Shown here: piece after piece, positions 22,437-34,000 of the stretch
Layout of the letters: every line of letters begins with the position of its first letter
Numbering within the stretch: position 1 is the stretch's first letter
Source of the DNA: Ampelocalamus luodianensis
Taxonomy: Eukaryota; Streptophyta; Magnoliopsida; Poales; Poaceae
DNA length: 64,000 nt
Direction of reading: 5' to 3'
Assembly: GCA_036346255.1 (NCBI GenBank)
Contig: CM070633.1
Location: 6,510,001 to 6,574,000, forward strand
Notes under the pieces: model-generated
What the model was told of the DNA's origin: nothing
The model's input: the letters and a program-made list of their open reading frames with translations, nothing else
Databases searched by the model: none
Position numbers and translations under genes: made by a program

Positions 22437-24155
22437 TGTAGGATCAAGGATAACCGACTAGAGGGGGGTGAATAGGAGGTTTTTAAATTTTTTGACTAAT
22501 TAACAAATCAAGTCAATAATGAACTAAGTCTAAACTAGATACAATTCTAGCTAAGCAATTCAACACAAGATAAATGCTAGAATTGTAAATGCGGAATAAG
22601 TAAAGACAAGAAATAACCACAAATGAGACAATGAAAATTTTCCCGTGGTATCGAAGACTTGTCGGTCTTCACTAGTCCACGTTGAGGAAGCTTGAACAAA
22701 TCAAGCTGGCTCCACGAATTAAGCCTTCCCTCTATCACTAGTGGTTGTTCTTCCTCCGCTCCAGAGATGGTGAACACCAAACCATTCACAATCTTGTCAC
22801 CAGGCGTCTTCACAATCTTCTTGAAGAGATCACCGTGCTCACACCGCCAAGCCGTCTAGGTGTTTGGCAAAACACCAAAAGTAATGAATCAACGACCTTC
22901 GCTTGATGGCACTCAAGTGCAATGGATCAATCTAGAATGAATGCACTTGAATTTGGCTCAATTACCTCAACATGAATGCACAAGTGTATTTGAGGAGTTG
23001 AATGAATGCTCAAAGCTCTAAGGATGTTCAATGTTGTCTAGCACACTGTCCTTGAGCGGGTGGAGGGGTATTTATACCCCCCAATAATAAATATAACCGT
23101 TGGGGAGGAAATTCCCAACTTTCAGCGAAATACGGTACTACCGCCATGTACCATGCGGTACTACCGCACTTTACCTACCGCTCTGTAACATCTATAATAG
23201 TGGCATTAACTACTCTAACATAGCCGTTTTATTCGCGGCGTGGTACTACCGCCAACAATCACACGGTACTACCGCTGGCCGGTCATACCACTCAACAAGT
23301 GCGATACTACCGAATCACAAAAGATCCAAAAAGGATCTTTACTGGAAAATACGTACCACCATATAAAAATAGATATGACCAGGGTGCGGTAGTTCCACTC
23401 AAGAACTACGGTACTACCACTCTACCGATGCGACCAAATCATCATTGGACGATCGGATTGATGAGGTGGACGGCTCAGATTGAAATGAACGTTCAGACCA
23501 CTTGTCTTAGCCACACGATTTGATCGCACGTTCGGACGGTCCGAACATCCACTGGTAGTACCGCCAAAGTATATGCGGTCATACCGCTACCCGGTAGTTC
23601 CGCTAAGTAAACTCTGGTACTACCACACAGAGGGTTTGCACCTCAAGCCCAATTGAGCGTCTCTCTGAAAAATACATACCGCCAACTAACAATCGGAACA
23701 ATCGGGGTGTGGAAGTACCGCACTACAAGCCCGGTCGTACCTCTGAGTGGTAGTACCGCCAATACAACGCCGGTACTACCGATTTTCCTGACAATGCACA
23801 GTTGGCTTTCCAAAATAAAATCCAAATGCATGCATGATCCTAAATTGATCCAAATGGCACAAGAACATGCTATCAAGCTACTAGACATGATCCCTCTTAA
23901 TAGTACGGTATATAACCTAAAATTCGATCTTCCAACCATTTCTCCTAAGACCGGTAAAACATAAAAAGAATCCTAGACTACTTGCACCTTATCTTTGATC
24001 CATATTGATCCTCATGTTGTCCTTTAGCATGCATCTTCCAGATCAAACTCACCATTGGGATTTAAACTTGTAAATACTCAATAAACATATTAGTCCCATA
24101 TTCACATATTATCATTAATTACTAAAACCAATTTTTAGGGGCATAAATGCTTTCA
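22437..24155 (-). mobile_element. Solo copia LTR (SIRE/Maximus-like)
   Basis: 1719 bp, flanked by a perfect 5-bp target duplication CCAAG (22432-22436 and 24156-24160). The sense strand starts TGAAAGCATTTATGCCCC at the right end and finishes ...GATCCTACA at the left. The plus-strand left end, TGTAGGATCAAGG...GGGGTGAATAGGAGG, resembles the LTR at 39283 (TGTAGCACCG...GGTTGAATAGG). No internal region remains, so it is the product of LTR-LTR recombination. The ORFs inside are chance. Confidence 0.85.
23069..23076 (-). promoter_or_regulatory. TATA box of the solo LTR
   Basis: The minus strand reads TATAAATA within GGGGGTATAAATACCCC, at the position of the LTR promoter. It fits the minus orientation of the LTR. 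Confidence 0.5.
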
Positions 24156-24285
24156 CCAAGTGGGCCGTTCCTGGCATGGCATAGCCTGGGGTGAATCTGC
24201 CCGTTGAGCATTTTCTTATTGTTTTTTAAAACTATTTTTGACCATTTGAGGCCTTAAAAATAACAAAAAAATCCCAAAATTTTTC

Positions 24286-24293
24286 TATAAATA
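24286..24293 (+). promoter_or_regulatory. TATA box of the hAT transposase gene
   Basis: TATAAATA within CTATAAATAGCCACC, followed by a CT-containing leader and an ATG at 24411 and others. It lies 0.9 kb before the BED-finger coding sequence on the same strand once the small inserted hAT element is taken into account. Inference from motif and position. Confidence 0.5.
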
Positions 24294-24571
24294 GCCACCA
24301 TACCCCCCTCATTCAGTAGCCATCCATTCCTCAATCTCTCTTTGAAATTTTGTTGTGCAAATTCAAATTTGTTGTGAGATCATTTGACAAAATTCAAAAA
24401 AATTATGCACAAATGTGGAAAATTCAATTTCCGGTAGAAAGTCAACAAAAGAGGTACAATACTATTTTTTGCATAATTTTATTGTTATTATTTTTTATGC
24501 TAAGATGGAAGTAATAATAGTGTTAGTTTCCAAGGAGGCTGCAGCTGCCTCAAACCAACTGCAGTTGTTAG

Positions 24572-25127
24572 TAGGGGTGGAAACGGATGGAATACGGATC
24601 GAATAGTCTCGAATACGAATACGAATCCATATTTTTAAAATGAATTCGAATATTCTCGAATACGAATATGAATCGAATGTTGTAACGAATTCAAATTCGA
24701 ATCAAATATGTACTCAATTCGGTTGAATGCGAATATCCTACAACTTTTGTGACAAATCTCGGTAGAACATCCAACAGCCATAGATTCGGCACCGAATCAA
24801 GACCCCGTCGAAATAGAAACGCTCCGGAAAAAAAACAGATAGTATTCGTATTCGTATCTAGAAAAAATGGATAGTATTTTTATTCATATTCGTATTTGAG
24901 AAAAAAATAGATAGTATTCGTATCCGGATACGAATAACACAAAATACTATCCATTTTTCCCGATAGTAACCGGATACGAATAACACCGAATACAGATACA
25001 AATACTATCCATTTTTCTCAGATACTACTTGTTTTTCATTCGAATGCGAATTTTACTTACCACATTAGCGTTTTTTCGGATACGAATATCGGATAAAATG
25101 GATTATCCTTTACCATTTCCACCCCTA
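24572..25127. mobile_element. Small non-autonomous hAT element inside the hAT transposase gene
   Basis: 556 bp with inverted ends TAGGGGTGGAAA and TTTCCACCCCTA. A perfect 8-bp target duplication GTTGTTAG flanks it (24564-24571 and 25128-25135), as hAT elements make. The interior consists of repeats of TACGAATACGAAT and its complement ATTCGTATTCG and has no coding frame. These ends do not resemble the GGCACGGCACG ends of the host hAT, so it was probably moved by a different hAT family. Confidence 0.88.
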
Positions 25128-25135
25128 GTTGTTAG

Positions 25136-27056
25136 CGGAAGGGTAAAGTGGAGTTCCGTCAATCAGGCTAAACGGTAGCATCTTCGTTGGTGACCACATG
25201 AGCAAAGATGTCGAGACTGTCTACATCGGGTGTGTGGAAAAATTTCGACAAGACAACCAAGCTAGACGCACAGGGACATAAGGTACTATATGCTGTTTGC
25301 AAAATTTATCGTAAGGAATTGTCTGCAAAGTCTACAGGAGGGACGGGGCACTTGCAAAGACATACTACAAGATGTAAGGTCAACTAAGGATTGCTGATGA
25401 GGCAGACACAGCTATAGTACAACCTTGACGATACGATATGTAGCTAGGACTACGATCCTGAGGTAGCCCGTCAATCTCTTTGTCGTTTAATTACTTCCGA
25501 GGATTTGCCGTTAGGCTTTGGGGAGTCTATTGCTTTCCAAACTTACATTAGAACTACGCAAAATCCTAGATTCTTTTCTGTTTCTAGACAGACAACAACT
25601 AGGGATCTAGTAAAATACTGCAATGAACACCGTGATAAATTAAAAGATAAATTTGCTACATGATATTTTCAGTGGCCCTAACCTCGGGCATATGGAGTGG
25701 CTGCGCTAGGGAGGATTATCCTAGTGTAGTTGCTCATTATGTTAATGATGACCGGGTAATGGAGAAAAGAATTATAGGTTTCAAATTAATTGATGTAGCA
25801 CACACGACTGAGAATATTACGGACTATATTATCAAAGTCATGGAATACTTTAGTCTTACAAACAAAATATTCTAAATTACTCTAGACAATGCCGCTGCGA
25901 ACTCTAAGGCCATGGATATTCTTACTCCAATCTTCAGTACATACGCCAATTCCTTCTTGTTACATCAACGATGCGCTTTTCATATTATTAACCTTATAGT
26001 CAAATCCGGTTTGAAGAGGTTGGATGTGTATCTTAAATCTTTTCGTGATGCGATATCTTTCTTGAATAATTCTAACGTAAGAATAGCAGCATATAAGAAC
26101 TTCTGTAGGGCAATGGGTGTATATCCAAGAAAGTTCGGTTTGGACATACTGGTAAGATGGAACTCTACTTACCTAATGCTTAAGAGTCTTTTACCATATC
26201 AGATCAGTTTTTCTGTTTTTATTCAAATACACTATCAGAGCTCTAACGGTAGTATACTATTGACTGAGCAACATTAGTTCGTTGCTGAGAAGATACTACC
26301 AAATTTAGAATTTTTTTATGAGGCCACTGTTGCTTTGTCCGCTGTGTACTATCCAACATCTCCTATTATTGTGTATAGTATTTTACATATTACTACTCAA
26401 TTGAAAATGTATGAATACCTTAAATATTGGAGAGAAATCCCTTTTCTATATACATTTGCATTTGTTTTAGATCCTAAAGGTAAATTTAAAGCATTTGCTA
26501 ATGTTCTTAATCTTCTTAGTGATGATACAGGGGTAGACTATACTAACTATTTTGCAGAAGTTCATTTTTGATTATACGAAGTTTACTAAAGGTATGAAAA
26601 TAAGTTCCAGAGAGTCTGCTTGCAGCGACCTCTAATAGCCTCCGCCTCAAGTAGCAAGACAAATATGTGGGGGCAAGATCTTCGGTGGCTCTGCCTCTAG
26701 GTCCACGTCTTCTTCTTCTACAGCGTCGCCTGCTCAACCAAGAACAACCCCAAGGAGTGGGGAACTATCTATCTATCTGGACAGCGATATGGTGAATTTT
26801 AACTCAGAACGCTTCAAAATTTTGCAATGATGGCAATACCCATAAGTTGACATATCCCGTACTATCCATATTTGCATGTGATGTATTAAATGTTCTTATC
26901 TCAACGGTTTTCTCCGAGTCTACTTTCAGCCTTTCTAAAAGAATATTAGAGGAGAGAAGAACACGTCGCACGAGTGAGATGGTGGGGATACTTCTAACTG
27001 TGAAGGATTTGGAACAAGCTGATTCGCGAACACAACACTACGTGAAAAATACATAG
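25136..27056 (+). pseudogene. hAT transposase with BED zinc finger, inactivated
   Basis: The product would bind the transposon ends and cut the DNA. The N-terminal BED finger lies at 25226-25382: SGVWKNFDKTTKLDA, then VCKIYRKELSA (the second Cys of the C-x2-C pair is Tyr) and GTGHLQRHTTRC. The catalytic region (about 25500-26577) includes TLDNAAANSKAMD and LHQRCAFHIINLIVKSGL, the characteristic hAT DN..N and C.AH.LNL blocks, followed by RWNSTYLMLKSL. The C-terminal dimerisation domain (about 26845-27030) reads YPVLSIFACDVLNV, then STVFSESTFSLSKRIL. Stops after KIF (25873), after TEQH (26275) and after EVHF, plus frame changes, show it cannot make a full protein. Upstream it is interrupted by the 24572-25127 element. 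Confidence 0.88.
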
Positions 27057-27445
27057 TTGTCGGACGTGTTAAAAAATTTGTACCTTGACAATAACACTTA
27101 AAACAAAGATGTATGTAGAGTTATATGATGTACTCCTTTTTCTTTGCCAAGGTTTTCTCAAGTTGAGTTTTTCTTGACAAAGATTTTAAGGAGATAGCCA
27201 TTTTAATATTAATAAAGCTCTTTATTACATTTTTAATATGTCTGTCTCATTTTTTACAACTTTCATACGTATTTATAAATTCTACATATTTTTATCTTTT
27301 TTTATCTTTTTTTGATTTTTTCCATTTTTTCTGTTTTTTTGTATTTTTTGAGTTAAGTAGGTCATAAACGAACTCGTGCCAGCCTAGCACGGCACGGCCG
27401 CCCTTTAGACCGTACTTAGTCTACCACCCAGACATGTGGGCTGAT

Positions 27446-28089
27446 CTGATACGGTACGAAATTTTTACGTACCGAATGGCTATATCAGGTTGTACCACCT
27501 ATTTGACCACTGATTCACACACTAAAAAAACCTATTCATACAGTAAATATGAGAGGTAACACAGAGGATCCAGATCCGAGTCCATAGAGATATTTTCTTT
27601 CCTTTCTCTCTCCCCAACTGCTCCGCTCTTTCCTTTTCTCTTTCCTCGCTATGCTTTAGCTTCTTCTGATCTGAGCACCACCAAATCACTCGCTTGGTTG
27701 GCCTCACAATTTCAGCTAGTTTAGTTGGTGCTCTGTTTCTTGCCCCGTTCAGATTAGATTTGGATGTCCTCTTCTTCTTGGCGGGCTGCTTGCTTGGTCC
27801 AATCGGTCCAAGGTTTTGTACTCGTTGGTCTTCCTTGATTTATTGGTCTTTGTTGGCGTCTAGTTCATTCTGTGTGTAAGGGCTCGATTCTTGCGTCTTC
27901 CACTTTGTTCTTGAATAAAATTCGCCTTAATTTTCTCTTCTTGGAGGCAGAATTTGTTCTTTTTGTTGTTTTGTAAGAAAAAGGAGGAGGTTAAATTTGT
28001 GAGATACTACTACTCTTTGCTTAATTTGCTTGCCTTCTGGTTGCCAAAGATGAGATCTTTGTGACCTGTGCGGTCAAATTCTCAGTAGT
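27446..28089 (+). promoter_or_regulatory. Promoter and 5' leader region of the kinase gene
   Basis: Between the end of the hAT element and the start codon lies a CT-rich stretch (about 27590-27650), common in plant 5' leaders, followed by T-rich sequence. No clear TATA box is visible between 27446 and 27590. The transcription start, and whether the leader contains an intron, cannot be read from the sequence. The start codon at 28090 is the first ATG that opens a signal peptide; it lies in AGTAGTATGGCT. Confidence 0.45.
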
Positions 28090-31000
28090 ATGGCTCTTCT
28101 CCCTGCTCTCCTCGTCCTCCTGTGCTCGTCTCTGGCTTTGGCTTCCATCTCAGAGCTGACCCTTTCATGGACCTGTGGAGACGACCAAGTTGCCATCTTG
28201 GAGACGTCTGATGGCCGTCGCAACCTGTCCGTCAATGGGGTTTTGATGCAGGACCGTGTTCTTGGCTGCGAGAAGCTTCGGTCGTACTTTGGGAGCGGCT
28301 GCCTCCGCTGCGGCGAACGGTTGGACGCGTGGAGGGGTGCGTGGAAGCAGTACTGCAGCGATGGGAGTGAATTGAGCTATGGTGAGTTGCTTCTTGGATC
28401 CTGCTGATTAGTTTCTGGTTTCTAGCTTCAATTGCCCTGTTGATTAGTTTCTGATTTCTAGCTTCAATTGTGCTCCTAGTGATGCCAAATGTTATTCAGT
28501 TTGATGTGCTTATGTTGTATGGGGATTCCAGTTGAGAGAGCCAGCTGAGATAAGGGCTTGATTTTTTTTTGAGGGTAGATAAGAGCTTGAATTGCGCTCC
28601 TGGTGATGTTAATTTCAGTCTAAGTTGATTTGTTGAGTTTGCCTTGAAATTCCAGTTGAGTATATATGTTATTTTGTAGTGATTCAGATTATTGTTTTTT
28701 TTTTTTGCAAAGTCAGATCAGAATTTAATAATTAAATTAAGTGTCGTTGCAATTGCTATCCTAATGTAATACAATAACATGGTAAATTTAAGTTATCGAT
28801 AAGTTAGTTTAGTTTTGAGACTAGTCACAAGGCTGTGGCCATGACATATATCCGTGGAACTTTGGCCATTTGGTGGCCCAGTGTATGTTCGATTTTTTTT
28901 GAAATAATATTGATTTAAAAGATAATTACATAAACAAATAGTCGAAATAAAAAATTACAAAACTAGACCCCTGTCGTCGCCAGGAGTGGCGACAGGCTCT
29001 TGGGCCTAACCACGGGTGATAGGAGGCTCAACAGTATCCAGAGCTCCTTGTCGCCAATTCAAGTGGCGGCAGGGATCCTTAATTTTTTAATTGTAAAATT
29101 TGGAAAACCGCCATTTTTTAATTCGTCCTCACTCCTTTTGTACTGAGTATTTCCGAGCAGATATTTTGTCGATAAATCACACTGATATATAAACATTCAG
29201 CACAACGTCGTAACATCTTTTGTCGATAAATCAAAATTTCTACTGACTATTTTCGAGTATATTTTTTGTCGACAAATCACAATGACATAACATAATATTT
29301 AGCACAATGTCATAACATCTTTCGTCAATAAATTATAATGACATAACATTCATCGCACCTAGTTTTTGACAAATCAAAGTGATATTACAAAGTATTGGGC
29401 ACCACATATTTCAACTGGACAAACCTTTCCCGTGGCCGTGACCTCAACGTCCCCCATGTGGATCGCCTTGAGTCGAGCGGTCGGATGAGGTTTCCGCGGC
29501 GACATCCGGAGTGTCGATGTCTCCTTCCTCCCGACGATTTCTCGTAGGGCATTTCTTGAAGGTGTGCCCAGACTCCTCCTAGACTCCTTGCAAATGGAGC
29601 ACTTCTTCGTACAACGCCCGGTTTCTGCTTCGTCTATGTCGTTCCTGATGCATCGTACCTATCGCCGGCCAACCTTTCCTTTAAGCCTATCAATGTCCGC
29701 AGCCCAGATAAGTTGGTCCCCGGTCGGATGGCCAGTGAAATGGCCAACCACAGCACAACCATCCATCTCTGCACTCCAGGTTTGCATCATCTCCTTGTTG
29801 AAATAGTCAGAGGTATTGGCTGGGATGCTACGCTACCGTCGAACATGTGGCCATGACATGGGAGCAGGGTCTATGCAACAAAAAGGGATTGTTGCAAGTG
29901 CATACGCAACTAACATGGTGTAGCGTGCACTCGTGGGTGATCCTCTCGCGGTTCGTCCCGCGACGTCCTTTATCTCTACACATTATCTCGAAGCAAAGCT
30001 CCTTGTGCCTATCTTGAATGCCCGATGTATCTCACCCTTCTTGCTCTTCTCCTCCATGTACTTGGTGATTATGGCGGAGTAGAGTACTCTGTCATTTGCC
30101 ATTGCAAGCGACCCGTGGTTGCTTCTGTCAACAAAGTAATTTATGGTACTACGGATAATTGCCTCCACAATACCATTACCAACCAAAGGGAGGCACTTTG
30201 CGCCGCGCATGACCCAGTTATACACCTCAGCTAGATTGGTTGTCATGATACCATATTGAGCACCACTCCTGTCACGTAGCAACGACTACTTCTCCTTAGG
30301 CTCGTGCTCAATCTAGTTCGAGAAGTATTTCACCTAAGCCCCCGTCTTCCTCGTCACACCGAGGCCATCTGTGGGTAGCTGTAGCAATGCTTCGGGGGCT
30401 TGGTCAGCGCTTGGGGCGGCTCTTTTCGCTACCTCCCTTCTATGCGTTTGGGTCTGCTTATCCAGAATCTTCCAGAGTGCTTCAAACTTTCGCTGTTGGT
30501 TCTGGTTGCACAGCCGCTTAAACAGGTTCATCAAGTCCTTGTTGCGAAACTGCTTGTAGAAGTTTGCATCCAAGTACCTCACGCACCACCTGCTCCGCAG
30601 ATCCGCCTATGGAAGTGGTTCATTCTCTTCTTGTTGTAGCTGAGTTATTGAACTCAGCAGGCCCGTATGCCGATCATGTATGATGCATATGTTTGGACGG
30701 CCTTGTACAACAGAAATCCTCAAATTCCTCAAGAACCACAACCAATTGTTCGTGTTCTCATTTTCAATGAAAGCGAATGCCACGTGAAGAACTTGATTGT
30801 TCCCGTCTATCGCTATTGCAGTCAATATCTGGCCCTTGTACTTTCCAGTCAGAAATGTGCCAGCCATGCACAAGATTGGACGACAGTGCCGGAATGCATT
30901 GATGCATGAACCAAAGGCGAAGAATGCTCATTGTAGTACCCTCTTATTGGCCCACTTCGGATGTGTGGAATCATGAAAGTCGACATGAGTGCCGGGATTC

Positions 31001-34000
31001 CTATCTTGTATGACTTGGAGTAGCCCGAGGTTCATCAAGTCCTCGTTGCGAAACTGCTTGTAGAAGTTTGTATCCAAGTGCCTCATGCACCATCTTCTCT
31101 GCAGATCCGCCTATGGAAGTGGTTCATTCTCTTCTTGTTGTAGCTGAGTTATTGAACTCAGCAGGCCCATATGCCGATCATGTATGATGCATATGTTTGG
31201 ACGGCCTTGTACAACAGAAATCCTCAAATTCCTCAGGAACCACAACCAATTGTTCGTGTTCTCATTTTCAATGAAAGCGAATGCCACGTGAAGAACTTGA
31301 TTGTTCCCGTTCATCGCTATTGTAGTCAATATCTGGCCCTTGTATTTTCCAGTTAGGAATATGCCATCCATGCACAAGATTGGACGATAGTACCGGAATG
31401 CATTGATGCATGAACCAAAGGCGAAGAATGCTCGTTGTAGTACTCTCTTATTGGCCCACTTCGGATGTGTGGAATCATGAAAGTCGACATGAGTGCCGGG
31501 ATTCCTATCTTGTATGACTTGGAGTAGCCCGAGGAGGTGGTTGTAGGAGTCTTCGAACGTACTGAATCTTGATTCTAATGCCTTCTGTTTTGTCCTTCAC
31601 GCCTTGGCATAGCTGACTGTATACTGGAACCTTGCCTCAATCGCCCGAATGATGGATCGTGGCTCAAAATCTAGATTATCCACGATCTCACTGTACATGA
31701 GGTTGGCGATGAAGCCGGATGACAGGTTCCTGTGGTACTGCACTGACTCAGCGATGACACGTGTGAGGGACCACTATAGAGCATTTCCAGTAGGTGTCCC
31801 ACTTAGGCTGAAATTCATGCACTCACCAAGGGCATCCCTCTATATCGCACTTCACATCGTAGCATCTTGGGTTGGACTTGACGACTTTAAATGTACGCCA
31901 CACCGACAAAGCCCGAAATTTGACCACCTCCTGCACGGCCTCCTTGCATTTGTACATAGCTCCTTGCCTAACCTCGCTCTGGTCGTACTCTCACGGCATA
32001 CGGGAGCCTTCGTTAATGACGAGGTTGTCGAAATGGTATATGTTCTATTCGGATGGAATCGCCTACTGGTCCATATCATCATCGTCGTCGGATCCTTCAT
32101 CTTCTGATAATGCCATGTAGTCCCGGTTTTCGAGATCCATCCTTTGTACTAGGGCTTCCAGCTCCTCACCCTTGTCAGCAAGCCCACTAGCTTGCCTGAT
32201 TGAAAGAGCTACTTCCGCAAGGTTTCATCGACAGCATCAGCAACTCTGGGAGCTTCGGCCATTGTGTGTCCTGCGCTATGGCTGGAGTCCCCGACTTCTT
32301 CGGCATCGGCACCCCCTTGTTGTTCAGCCGCCGATGCAGGAGTGGGCCTGGCAAATGTCTGGACCAGAAGGATCAAATCCCACCATTCCTACCTCGCCAT
32401 GCATACATATGACTACCATGACCTTGTTCCCTTGAGCTGCACTAACTCCCAATATGTGCCCTTTTTGCTCGGGGGTAAGGCAACTCAATCTCAAATCATA
32501 CACAGTATGGTCCATACCGAATGAGTGGAACAATCGCTGCATCACAGCGCCCCATATACGCTGCTCTGGTCTTGGCAGGGGCACGGTCGCCAATTGGAAA
32601 TAACACAAATCAGTCCTCTCGGCTCCCTCAAGAATAGTCCCCTGATCGTAGTAAATTTTGAAGTTGGTGGCGTCCGACATATTCGATGTACTACACTGTA
32701 AACAAGATTTCCACGATTAACCATATATCTAAAACTAGACTACCCACCGAAATGGGTTATGTACAACATACTACACTACGTAATCGTACATTTAAAACTA
32801 TGTAATCCATTATGTTAAAAAAATTACCTTAAAAGTGGGCGACCGGACGAACAGCGCTTCGCTAGCTTCTCTCCCCCCATCTACTCCTCTCCCTTCCCTC
32901 CCCTCTTTCTTTTTTTTTCCTGAATAAAAGTGAGTTTTCCCTTGATTTTTTGGGTTTCGAAGGTCTTTTGTAGGGGAGATTGTGTCTCTATTACGAATCG
33001 TGACAGAGATTTGCAGGATCTCTATCGCCATTTGAAATTGCGGTTTTCCAAATTTTGAAATTAAAAAAAAAATTAAGAATCCTTGTCGCCAGTTGAATTG
33101 GCGACCAATTCAAATGGCGACAGGGGGTTCTAGGTACTATTGAGCCCCCTGTCGTCACCCCTCCAATCGGCGACAGGGGCCTAGTTTTGTAATTTTTTAT
33201 TTCGACTGTTTATTTCTGTAATTATCTTTTAAATTAATATTATTTCAAAAAAAAATAATCGTGTATGTTCTGGCATGCACTAAAACAATGGACAAAGGGA
33301 TTGGTCAAGTCTTCATAATTGTTATCTCCTTCATATCTTTTATGGGTCATGCATTTGAAAATAAAATGAGCTAGTGGCAAGTAGGTTGGTGAGAAATATG
33401 AAATCATGTATATTTCTATGTTGCACATGGATATGTTTTTTTTCCTGACAGTGTGGTCATGCTCGATCTAAGTATCATATACTTTTGAGGTAAGATTATG
33501 TTTACAGCACATGAATTGAACTGATCAAAGCAATAGTTTTGGTACTTCATGTAACACCTGCATTCCTACATTCTGTACATTATTATTATTTTCTTGTTGT
33601 GATGTAGTTGTTAGTGTTTCTTTTATGGGAGTCTCACTTCTCTTCCATGTCATGCAACTTGTTGATGACAAAGATTATTAAGTTGCATTTCCTCATATGG
33701 CATTATGAAATGTAGTATCTTCAGCTCCAAATATACCAAGGAAGCTTTTGAGGAAGGCCTCAGAGAATGGTGCAAAAATTGAAGATGATCCATGTGGAAA
33801 CATGGGACTGCATGAAGATAAACAGGATGCCAATGATTCTTTGGAAAAAGAGGATCATCTACTGGCCGTGCCAGGTGTGATTCTCCTATGCTGTGGTCTC
33901 ATGCTTCCATGCTTTCATGCCGAAAGAAAAAAAGGCAGCAGGCACAACACTACATCCATTCAGCGCAATGCTAGTGAGTTAATGTATTATTTGTATTTAA

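Larger units (their letters stand above)
21625..27445 (+). mobile_element. Decayed hAT transposon carrying its own transposase gene
   Basis: Both ends are rich in GGCACGGCACG-type motifs (about 21635-21800 and 27370-27430), and between them lies a BED-finger hAT transposase gene (25136-27056, plus strand). After the element arrived, a copia solo LTR (22437-24155, target duplication CCAAG) and a small unrelated hAT element (24572-25127, target duplication GTTGTTAG) inserted into it. The outer boundaries are approximate: I could not find matching terminal repeats or an 8-bp duplication at the outer ends. The right end lies within about 150 bp of the probable 5' leader of the kinase gene. Confidence 0.65.
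28891..33260 (-). mobile_element. MULE (Mutator-like) transposon in intron 1 of the kinase gene
   Basis: 4370 bp with long inverted ends (about 28891-29110 and 33045-33260), flanked by a perfect 10-bp direct repeat GTGTATGTTC (28881-28890 and 33261-33270); 9-11 bp is the Mutator range. The ends share GATTTTTTTTGAAATAAT and the paired motif GTCGCC...GGCGACAGG. Inside lies a decayed minus-strand transposase gene, opposite to the kinase gene. Removing the element would leave a first intron of about 0.96 kb. The termini are well conserved although the gene is dead, so mobilisation in trans is conceivable (inference). Confidence 0.92.

Noticed and set aside
21602..22447. 281-codon minus-strand frame, Pro/Ser/Ala-rich.
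   Set aside because: Produced by the purine-rich tandem array and adjoining GGCACG-rich hAT end; the opposite strand is equally open, with no domain.
28382..28407. Reading exon 1 through to the stop at 28407 as a complete 105-aa secreted protein.
   Set aside because: A strong GTGAGT donor lies at 28382, and splicing to 33725 restores a full kinase frame with matching phase. A short unspliced form cannot be excluded, but it is not the better model.
31649..32107. 152-codon plus-strand frame in the MULE.
   Set aside because: Antisense shadow of the decayed minus-strand transposase.
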